A DNA stretch of 64,000 nt from Letharia columbiana (Eukaryota > Ascomycota > Lecanoromycetes > Lecanorales > Parmeliaceae): NCBI RefSeq assembly GCF_014066305.1, contig NW_023501052.1, positions 310,001 to 374,000 of the forward strand. Direction: 5' to 3'. The first letter of the stretch is position 1, and each line of letters opens with the position of its first letter. The notes below the pieces were generated by a model that saw nothing but the letters and a program-made list of their open reading frames with translations, ran no database searches and was not told the DNA's origin. Positions 55,748-64,000 of this stretch are shown piece by piece. The position numbers and the translations under genes were made by a program.

Positions 55748-56854
55748 ATGTCATTCAACAATACTAATACCGACATCTTAATTGTAAGTTCCTTCTTCCA
55801 AACTTCTACAACTGAAATGCTCATTCACTTGAAAGGCTGGTGCATTTGCAGCATTTGCAGTCGACCTCTTGGTGTACCCTCTAGACACCATCAAGACTCG
55901 ACTACAATCACCGAACTATAAGCGATTATACACCAACCCCTCGACCAGCGCTGTCAATCGCTCGCTCTTCCGTGGCTTGTACCAAGGCATAGGCAGCGTC
56001 ATCTTGGCCACAATACCATCTTGTTAGTCTCTCCATTCAACCCAGTACTTACCAGGCACTGATCTCTCCAAGCAGGAGCCTTCTTCACCACCTACGAAGG
56101 CACGAAATCCATTCTAGGCCACACTTCCCTCCCAACCCCCATAACTCACTCGGTCGCTTCCTCAGCGGGAGAGCTAGTATCATGCTTCATCCTTACGCCC
56201 GCCGAAGTCCTCAAGCAAAATGCTCAGATGGTCTCCCATTCCCCACGCTCGCCATCATCCAACAAGATCTTCGACGGCAACGCCACTATACGTGCCTTGA
56301 GAAAATTCAATAGCCCGACTCAGCTATGGAGAGGTTACACAGCGCTCGCAGGCCGCAATCTTCCCTTCACAGCTATGCAATTTCCCATGTTCGAACATCT
56401 TCGCACTTCTATACATGCCTACCGGAAGCGAAGAGGCATAGCGACGGGTTCGATGTGGGAGACGGCCCTTGTGACAGCTATCTCGGCGGGCTCAGCAGGC
56501 TCGGTAGCTGCAGTAATAACCACGCCGATTGACGTTGTCAAAACGAGGATTATGCTCAGCGCTGCTGACAGCGACCAGCCAAGAGGTGAAGCGCAGCAAA
56601 AAATTGTGAAGGAGATTGAAGCGCAGGGAAGAGATGCAAAGGCGGAGATTGAAAAGGCACAGCAGGCTGCAAGAGGTGGGAGAGCGGGTGGACTGGCTGT
56701 GGGAAGGGAGATATTGAGGACGGAAGGCGTGAAGGGGCTGTTTAGAGGAGGTGCTCTGAGAGGTCTATGGACGGCCTTGGGATCTGGACTCTACCTGGGT
56801 GTATATGAGAGTGGCAGAAGATATCTCGAGGGACGAAGAGTTGAAGCCAGCTGA
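55748..56854 (+). CDS. Mitochondrial carrier, PET8 / SAM-carrier-like
   Basis: Three exons, 55748-55783, 55836-56022 and 56073-56854, give 334 residues in one frame. The protein starts MSFNNTNTDILI/AGAFAAFAVDLLVYPLDTIK. The three carrier signatures PxD/ExxK/R are all present: YPLDTIKTRLQ, TPAEVLKQNAQ and TPIDVVKTRIM, each at the end of the odd helix of its repeat. Comparison with yeast Pet8, which exchanges S-adenosylmethionine across the inner mitochondrial membrane, is favourable at GLYQGIGSVILATIPSSGAF (Pet8 has GIYRGLGSAVVASAPGASLF), GELVSCFILTPAEVLK, and NLPFTAMQFPMFEHL. Repeat 3 has an inserted charged helix (EIEAQGRDAKAEIEKAQQAA) on its matrix loop. Intron 2 uses the acceptor CCAAG; the nearby CAG three bases on would put a stop in frame. 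Confidence 0.85.
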
Positions 56855-57202
56855 GCAGATGCGGAAAGGTGTATAAAATCTACGCTTGAGACCCATGGGA
56901 TACTCGAACGAAATTCTTCAAAGACAGGGGCTGACGCGAAGTCTAGGCTTGAGACCTAGAAGAAGCTACAGTGAATACAAAACGCACGGTAAAATCTACG
57001 CTTGAGACCCATGGGATACTCGAGAATATCGTAAACGATGCTGAGTAGATGCGGAAAGCGACATAAATCTTAGGCTTGAGACACGTATGGTCCTCGAACG
57101 GTGTTTCAATCAAGACAGGAACTGACGCAAAATCTAGCCTCGAGACCCAGAAGAAGCTGCAGTCAAAACAAAATCCGCCGTCATTTCTAGGCTTGAACCC
57201 TA
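56851..57202. repeat. About 190-bp tandem repeat with six copies of a 21-bp motif
   Basis: The motif AAAATCTACGCTTGAGACCCA, or a variant, starts at 56875, 56938, 56991, 57064, 57129 and 57182. Spacings are 63, 53, 73, 65 and 53 bp, so three sub-motifs form a unit of 189-191 bp that is present twice. Each unit also opens with GCTGAGYAGATGCGGAAAG (56851 and 57039), and both contain GACAGGRRCTGACGC. The first unit begins at the carrier stop codon, the second ends just before paralog B. It has no open reading frame of note. Confidence 0.8.
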
Positions 57203-57248
57203 CCAGGTACCAAAGACCCGAGTACGATGAGTTTCTCTCTTCAGTGAC

Positions 57249-57643
57249 CTAGTCAGGTCGCACCAGCTTCTCTCCCTTGACGTGGAGCACTTTATAACTA
57301 TAGCCCAACCCGCGCTTACAAATCTTGACGAACCCAAGCCGATCAGATCGTAAGGTAAAGATGTATCCCATCTTCGCTTGGTCTTCGTAGATGTGGATCT
57401 GATTGCGCCATCTTGATAGCTGAATCTCAAGGCTATTTGTTGCCTCTATAGTAGACCATCACCAGTTTTGCATGCGTGTGGGAACTAATTACTATTATAC
57501 TCATTGACTTCTTCATCAGTCACTTCCTCGGGCTTCCAAGGGTCAAACACAAGTGCTTTGGGGGACTCAGGTTCCCAGCTGTTTGTGTTGCGCCTGATGA
57601 TGGATCTTTTCTCTGAGAATTGGGTGTCGCGGGACTCGTCCAT
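57249..57643 (-). CDS. Uncharacterised small protein, paralog B
   Basis: Minus-strand exons 57493-57643 and 57249-57445, GT-AG intron of 47 bp, 115 residues. It starts MDESRDTQFSEKRSIIRRNT, followed by a SWEPESPKALVFDPW segment, the acidic turn TDEEVNEYNK across the intron (codon split A/AG), then ATNSLEIQLSRWRNQIHIYE, GYIFTLRSDRLGFVKICKRG and YSYKVLHVKGEKLVRPD. It matches paralog A (54795-55238) along its whole length except the N-terminal 20-30 residues, and the intron lies at the same codon in the same phase. The two genes point at each other with the mitochondrial carrier between. No domain recognised. The conserved intron and reading frame argue for selection on both copies. Confidence 0.7.
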
Positions 57644-59460
57644 CGTCGTTGTCTTCAATTGCCGGGTCTGATGAACTATGCGACCGAAGGAGATGAAGAC
57701 ATATGGTTTTATTGAGATAGTGGAGATATATTCTGTGTTTGCATTTTATGGGACGAAAACAAGAAAGATGGATTGGCTAGTGGTATGGAAGGCTTGTGGG
57801 GGAACGAGTATGCACGAAATCTGTTGGGAGCAAAGCCTCGGATCAAGAGGAACCCGTGGCTAGGCCCTCGTGTGTAAACGGGGCACTGAGCCTGTCACGA
57901 ACCGCTCCATTCCATGGCAATGCATTGTCCAGCGAGGCTGCGTGCGAAATTCATGAACTCGGGATCGCCATCTTCCAACGTCACGGAGTGGAAGTAACAC
58001 AGGGTTGCTGACGTTGCGCTAGTAATCCTCCACAGCGCATAGCTGGTCTTGCCTACCGGGTTCTCTATTCTGAAATCCTACAAATCTTACCACCATCCGA
58101 GTCAAAGGAACTCAGCTGCGTCGTTCTCGCGCATCACCCACAGACATGGAGCACACATAGGATACGGATAAGTGGTTGGGCCGCCTCAACGCTGGGGCGA
58201 GCAGGGCTGAACAGCCACATATCGTACTTCAGCGTCACGAAAACTCCCATGCCTGTGCGGTATAGACCTGGAGTGAGATTACAGCTATGTACAGGCGTGG
58301 GCGGCCGGGGAAGAATGCAATGGCTCTGAATATCAGGGCCGTGCTAGAGCTCGATAAGTGTTATGGTGACGAAGAGTTTGATACTAAGCTGTAATGTGTA
58401 CAGGTAGCAGGTAAAGTAGGTATATATATCCCGTAGTGGAAACGTGTCTGCCGCAGTAGAAATGGTGTGTGAGACAAGCTTCTTTGTCACGAGACCCACT
58501 GACTCCTAGTCCCACTGTGGCGAGTTCTCCGCGATCACACATGAAACGAAGATCCAATGCTTCTCCACATGAAGCATCAACACGGTCCGAACCTTCCTCG
58601 CATTTGCTGAATCGATACTCACGCGGCTGTTGAAACGAGGCAGCATCTGCCCAAGTGCTTGAGAAAGATTCGCAAGAAAGATTGGTGAAGGACTGTCACT
58701 TTTTTCTCGGCGCCGCGCAGGACTTGTACAGTTTCGTTGAGAGTTTCTGCCCTCTATGCATGACTTTTGCTACATTCTCTGAATAAAGGGAATCTCAAAC
58801 TGTCTAGGTCTCAATAGGCACTCTCCCAGGAAAGGTGACAATTATGACCACGCGAAATCTCCTTGTTTGTGAAAAGAAATTATTCCTCCAACATCAAACA
58901 GCTGGTGTTCTGAGCCCCTTGAGATCAACTGTCAACCCAATCTGGCCGTTAATCAACAAACCTGTGCTAAAACGAAAAGGAGGAAGGCTTTAGGGTTGTT
59001 TATTCTCCCTACAACCACCCATTGGACTGTAGAGCTATGAACTCTTCGGCTTCCACCGTAGTGGATCTTGGAATTTCTCGCATAATGCCCTCATCTGTGC
59101 ATCAATTTTTGCCCGGTCCTCTTACTGCGTGACTGTGGTTGCCGGCTGCGTGCCTAACGGATCTACAGGCTTCTTCCGCTGGGTCGTTCGTACCAAGCCC
59201 ACTCCCACTCCCATTATCGATGTACTCTGACTTTTTTTTGATCAAGTCCGATATCACGGCTTTGAAGTATGTTGACTATCAAATAATCTCAAGAGCAAAC
59301 AGTTCGAATTCACAACGACCTGCGCTACTATCGTGTTAGGGTCAAAGTGCAAGCTCTCGTGGATACCTATGCATGTCCCAGGAACTTTTGCGGCCTAGCT
59401 CTTGATTCTTCATGCGTTGGAGGAAAAGAGTGAAAGAGAGGGAAAGCAAGAGTTGCGTAA
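57644..59460. other. 1.8 kb without a supported gene
   Basis: Short frames only. A block at 58596-58655 resembles 54162-54220 in the same orientation (about three quarters of positions by eye), so part of this DNA may be a diverged copy of the region upstream of paralog A. Confidence 0.4.
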
Positions 59461-60010
59461 GTGACATCCGAGACTGAGGCCATGTTGCACGAGGTAGGTG
59501 GAACAGGGAGGCGTGAAACCCCATGGCACAGCGGCACCATCGTAGCCAGCTTCGTCGTTGCTGGCGTATCTTGGGTCGTGTTCGGTAGTTGGGAGGCGGT
59601 CTTGACCAGTGGTTTCGCGAAGATAACAACGCCGCCAATTTTGTCCACCAGACTTTTGACTCGTCGGGTCGTTGCGGGTGCACTCTGGCAGTACCTAGAT
59701 TCTAACGCTGAGCGACCAATTTCAGATCCGGCTTCCCAACAGGCTTTCCCTTCATGGCCACGATCATCAACCTTGACCAATGATCTCAAATAGTCAACGG
59801 CTTGTCGCCTGTAGATGCTGGCATTCGCATGCTCCCGCTACTCCTTGTCCCAGCTTGCGGTGCCGGTATTGCTGGTGCCGCCGCCAGTAAGAAGGAAGAA
59901 TGTCTCTGGCATATCCTTGTATCGTCAAGCGCACTGCAAGTTCTGGGTCTTGGGTTAATGTCTTCACTGTCGAGCACAGAGGCAGTTCCTAGGGATCAGT
60001 ATGGGTTTTG
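59461..60010 (+). pseudogene. Fragment of a DHA14-like MFS efflux pump
   Basis: Plus-strand frames carry the middle of a 14-TM MFS exporter: TPWHSGTIVASFVVAGVSWV then VFGSWEA (the TM7-8 region, usually PW-S-T-I-I-G-L), a RLLTRRVVAGALWQ piece (usually QRVV), and after a frame break QIVNGLSPVDAGIRMLPLLL followed by an SSSALQVLGLGLMSSL helix and VPRDQYGF. The upstream six helices and the C-terminal helices were not found, a stop falls before QIVNG, and a stretch between the two parts seems deleted. It is a second relic of the family already seen at 11.3-12.7 kb, on the other strand. Confidence 0.7.
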
Positions 60011-61621
60011 AGGCTAAGGCTGAATAGTCTCATTGGAGATTCGAAGTGGAAGATGGTGATCTGGGTACGTCTGTGAACAACTCTACCCGCACTACTGCAA
60101 TTAGAGTTCCTGTAAAGAAACATACGCACTCCTACATCGCTCAGCGTCTTGCTCAAGATACTTTACGTATAGCAACCCCTTTTCCCCCAAAATACCTCAC
60201 GCGGCTTTGCAAAAGGCGGTGTGGGCTGGGCGATGATGAGCTTGACTAGAAATTACAATGTCAAAGGAACGCCTACGCCTTCGGCTTGCTAGTCATCGTT
60301 GGCATCATATCACCCTAGCTGATTTGCCACCACCTGTCGTTCTCGCAAGTGGTCAGGACAGAATGGGGTAATGGTTGTAAAGGCGGGCCATGGACTTGGG
60401 TGAGTGGAATTTGAAGAGTCTCTCGTCACAAATAGCCACTTTTGGGGAAGAAGATCTTCGGGAACGCCGATTAAAGCCGATAGATTTTGGCAAACGCTGC
60501 CCATCGCGACAGGAACAACGTAATTTTTAGGAAACGATGTTTTGGATACTATGGGAGGTGAGAGGCTGTGCGTAGAGCTGCCTGCGGCATACATTGCACT
60601 TGAAAAAGATCGCTCTCAGACCGCATTTTTTATGCGGTAGGGGATCTCGTATAATACAAAGTCTCGTGTGATGGGGGATCTTATCTCTATACTCATTGTA
60701 GGGGAGGTTATGCCGCCCGGCGCGGCGGAGGGGGTGGTAGGGGGTTCAGTAAAGTAGGGAATCTTATGCTGTGGATACCTTAGCGTGCGTCCAATTGGAT
60801 GTTTGAAGAAGGATCTCGATTTTTGATGATGATGAGGACCACGGGTACATGATATTGGTTGGACCATTGAGTACGAGCAAATTGCATCCTTTGGGTAAAT
60901 ACGTGTCTACCGAGGCTAAATCCGACCCCGCTACGGAAGGCTGTCAACATTCCGCCACAAACCGACACGGTAGACCATTCAAAATCCTACGGTCTGAAAT
61001 GTGATCGAAACGACGAGGATGAGAGCGATGGTAACATTAACACAGTCACCAGTACTTACTGAAACTCAACGGTGGCGTATGAAAGCGCCAAGGGTTAACC
61101 AACCAAGCGCGAGGAGTTTCGTCAAGCGCCTGGAACGTCCGCTAGCTGCCAGGGTTTTGCTACAGTAAACCCTGCCAAGCTGAAGTGACGTACACTCCCA
61201 ACCATCTTCGTCTTCCTGTCAACAACATCAACGGAGGCGCCAGGAGTTCCCCGCCGGACAGTGCGTTGTACAATTGTTTGCCTTCCCGCGCATAACTACA
61301 TCCAGGGACTTCCTATCTTCGAATCGGAAACCAGGAAACCACTCAAACGCCACTGCACCGACGATCACTCTATCTTTTCTAAGCACTGTGCAGTTAAGGG
61401 ACCCACATCACCATTCTTCTTCTTCTTACTCTTCAATTACTTTTTCACATCGTCTCATCAATCCTTCACACCTCTACATCCCCTCGACTCATCAATTCAG
61501 CATTCACCCCTCTTTCGAGCCCCCTGACAAGGTTCAGGCTACGGAGCGCAACAAGCGAAATTATCCGGATCACGAAAACTATTAAGGACCTCACTCTACA
61601 ATCTTATAAGATCTCTTCAAG
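60011..61621. other. 1.6 kb intergenic and 5' leader
   Basis: No supported gene. The part from about 61,200 is CT-rich and then TCACATCGTC-like, typical of a long fungal 5' UTR for the gene at 61622; the open frames there (61261-61585) run into that leader and have no domain. Confidence 0.45.
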
Positions 61622-63612
61622 ATGTCCTCATATTACGATGATAGAGACGACAGAAGGTCTGACCGCCGTCGTGATAAAGATAGAGGAGGCGGAAGAGATC
61701 GGCGCGATCGCGATGACGGGTCTGTCTATGAAGAGGAAGAGATCATCGAAGCTCGCAGAAGACCAGCAAAAGGTGATCGAAGTGACGACAGAGGTGATCC
61801 CAGAGGTGCTCCCAGAGGTGGGGAGTTAGTCCGTCGACGTCGTGATGATTCTTCTTCCGCTGAAGAAGTTGAACGGGATTTTCCACCCGGAGGTGGAGCC
61901 TATGTTCGACGACGCAAAGAAAAGGATCGTGGCCCACCGCGGCGTGCCAAGTCACACGGCGGAGGTAGATATGACAATGATTCTTATGATGATCGTCCTC
62001 GAAAGCAGGATAAGAGACGTGGGTCGTCCTTCAAGATACATTTGGCCATTATTGACATGTAGCAGGAGATCGACGTAGGGACTATTCATCGTCCAGTTTC
62101 TCAAGCTCGCCTGAACCCCGACGAAAACCAGAACGCCGAAAATCTTTGGGAGAACAAGCGCTCGCAGCCCTCGGTATAGGCGCTGCCGCAGGCGCTGCCT
62201 CAGAAAAACATGGCCGAGATCGGAACCGAGACCGGAGTCGAAGTCGAGGTGGCCGTCGTCGCCGTGATGATTCCTATAGTTCAGACTCTCGCTCGCGTTC
62301 CCGCGGTGGTCGTAGCCGTGGCGGCGGGGATCAGAAAGAACAGCTGATGAAAGCCGCAAGAGCTGCATTGACCGCTGGTGCTGTAGAGGCTTTCCGCAGT
62401 CGCAAAGAGCCAGGAGGTTGGGCAGGGCCAAAGGGAAGACGTGTGTTGACTGCTGCTGTTGGTGCTGGAGGTATCGATGGACTGCTCAATAGCGGCAAGA
62501 AGGACGGACAAGGAGGTGGCGCTCTGGACGGTCTCCAGGCTGTCATAGGCGGTCTGGCCGGTAATAGGCTGATCAACGGTTCTCGTGACAAGGACGGGTC
62601 CCGATCTCGTTCTCGATCGCGCGGTGGGCGAGGTGATGACAGGGGAGGAGGAAGCGGCGGTCTTGCTGCGCTAGGTGCTGGAGGATTAGCTGCCGCAGCT
62701 GGGAAGATGTTCATGGACAGAAACAAATCGACTGATAGAGGAGGAGGAGGAGGTCGTCGATACAGCTCTGATGACGGTGATCGTCGTGGAGGTCGAGGAA
62801 AGCGTAGCAAAAGTGTAAGCGACTATGCGAGGCAAGGTATGGCAGCAATTGGGATAGGTGACAAAGGCGGAGATAGCCGTGGCTCTCGTCGTGGCTATGA
62901 TGACGATTCCCCACCTCGGGGTTACCAATCACGACCTCGTGGCGGCGGTGGCGAGGGCGGTGACGGTATCAAGTCATCGCCAGAGAGCGAAAGCAGCTCC
63001 GAGGACGATTCATCGTCCTCAGAAGATGAGAAAGAACGAAAGAAGATGGGTCACAAGCAACTCATTACCGCCGGCCTAGCTTCTGTCGCTACCATTCATG
63101 CTGCCCAGAGCGTCTACAAGAGCATCGAAGGTCGCCAGGAGCGTCGGAAGGAAGTTGCTAAGGGAGAGATGTCGCCTCAAGAGGCTCGCAGGAGAAAGAA
63201 CAAAGGGAGACTGCAGGATGCTGCAGCCATTGGCGTTGCAGCACTCGGTATTAAGGGCGCCTACAGTGAGTGGAAGGAAATGAAAGAGCAGAGAGATGAA
63301 GCGCATGAATTCGATTTGAAGAGGGCAGAGCGACATGCAAGGAGGGAGCAAAGAGCGTTGGATGACAAGAAATATGGAGTGACGCATGTGCACGGTCATC
63401 ACGATGAATACAATACGTCGACGCCGAACCTACACTCGCAGGCGACTCCTGCCTATCCGCAGAGTCCATATTCACCTGGACCTGCGTCTGACTACGCCGC
63501 TGGAGCCGGGTATTACGGGGAGCCTAATGGACCGCATTATTCAGACGGGAATCCGTATGCGAGTGGGGCGCTACCTCCGCCACCTATGGGGCCGCAGCCG
63601 GGAGGCCGTTAG
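61622..63612 (+). CDS. Arg/Ser/Asp-rich DUF3824-like protein
   Basis: Two exons, 61622-62018 and 62066-63612, joined over a 47-bp GT-AG intron (donor GTGGGT), give 647 residues. The start MSSYYDDRDDRRSDRRRDKD opens a highly charged Arg/Asp/Gly stretch with RS runs (SRSRSRGGR). Ordered-looking blocks alternate with it: LGEQALAALGIGAAAGAASE, then AARAALTAGAVEAFRSRKEP before GGWAGPKGRRVLTAAVGAGG and IDGLL, and GLQAVIGGLAGNRLING, which I recognise from fungal DUF3824 proteins. Further on is KQLITAGLASVATIHAAQSV, a second helical block AAAIGVAALGIKGAYSEWKE, and a Pro/Tyr/Gly-rich tail ending PPPPMGPQPGGR. Gly/Ala-rich helices with GxxxA spacing could associate with membranes. Function unknown. Confidence 0.82.
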
Positions 63613-64000
63613 GTTATCGAGGGGTGGGTCTGGGATGAGATATGATGATGATTGATGTACCATGATGGAGTATGGCACGACGCATTCGACTTGGTATTCG
63701 TGGGTTGTAATGAACTCTTTCGGTCATTGAGCATGGAAGGTCGAGCATTCATTACTTATTTAGTGAACCTGCTTTCTCCTCCGATCGTCATCTATGAGTA
63801 CATTTGGCCGTCTACGACTTGAGGATTTTCAATAGATATCATACCACACCGAGGTGTTCAATCTGAACTCAATTATGCCCTGTGCAGTCTTTCCCACTGC
63901 TCGGAGAATTGTTCCCCAGCCTTGTGAGGAACTTACAATCCAGGCCTAGTGTCAGATCTGCCGAGGAACACCCGCTATCAGGTCGCCAGGAATACATTAC
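63613..64000. other. 3' flank to window end
   Basis: Contains the 3' UTR of the DUF3824-like gene. No other gene is visible. Confidence 0.45.

Noticed and set aside
61261..61585. Open frames just upstream of the DUF3824-like gene
   Set aside because: They lie in a CT-rich leader immediately before the ATG and lack domains; most likely 5' UTR.
1..64000. CRISPR array, rRNA genes or bacterial operon structure
   Set aside because: Spliceosomal introns throughout show a eukaryotic nuclear genome; no spacer-repeat pattern or rRNA sequence was seen.

Overview
The window is nuclear DNA from a filamentous ascomycete (Pezizomycotina). The support is short GT-AG introns of about 45-140 bp with TGCTAAT/CTAAC-like branch points, and genes typical of that group: TRS65, IML2, a NACHT/TPR NLR, a fungal rhodopsin-domain membrane protein, a DAL5-type transporter and a CAP59/CMT1-type mannosyltransferase. 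Class level cannot be fixed from the sequence alone; Leotiomycetes or Dothideomycetes are guesses only.

Layout. 0.7-9.6 kb is a compact housekeeping block: RLI1/ABCE1 (+), PRP40 (-), TRS65 (+) and an Mpv17/PMP22-family gene (+). RLI1 and PRP40 each carry one single-base frameshift that breaks an otherwise well conserved protein. 9.6-23.5 kb is a gene graveyard: a DHA14-like MFS pump relic, a P450 relic cut off near helix I, a TPR gene with a one-base shift, an NLR relic, a second P450 scrap and a broken F-box gene. 23.7-28.5 kb holds an intact DAL5-family permease (-) and an intact rhodopsin-domain protein (+). 30.2-38.2 kb holds a HIRAN-SNF2-RING helicase (-), a Ser/Thr-rich secreted protein with an in-frame 195-bp tandem duplication (+), and IML2 (-). 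39.1-42.4 kb has a membrane-protein gene broken by at least four frameshifts, followed by an intact CAP59/CMT1-type mannosyltransferase (+). 43.9-50.9 kb is one 8-exon, about 2,129-residue NACHT-TPR NLR (-), which I could assemble without any frame break; two of its seven introns are GC-AG.

53-64 kb holds small genes and repeats. There is a 136-aa protein beginning MGC (probable lipid anchor), then a PET8-like mitochondrial carrier flanked by two small paralogous genes in convergent orientation. These two share sequence and an identically placed, identically phased intron, and I do not recognise the family. Between the carrier and the second paralog lies a tandem repeat of about 190 bp built from three 21-bp sub-motifs. 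A further DHA14 relic sits at 59.5 kb, and an RS-rich DUF3824-like gene ends the window.

The genes do not form an operon or an obvious biosynthetic cluster. The P450 and MFS relics could be remains of a lost secondary-metabolism locus. The clearest new objects are the small paralog family, the repeat beside it and the GC-AG-containing NLR. All gene models were built by eye from splice signals and remembered family resemblance; no search was run.
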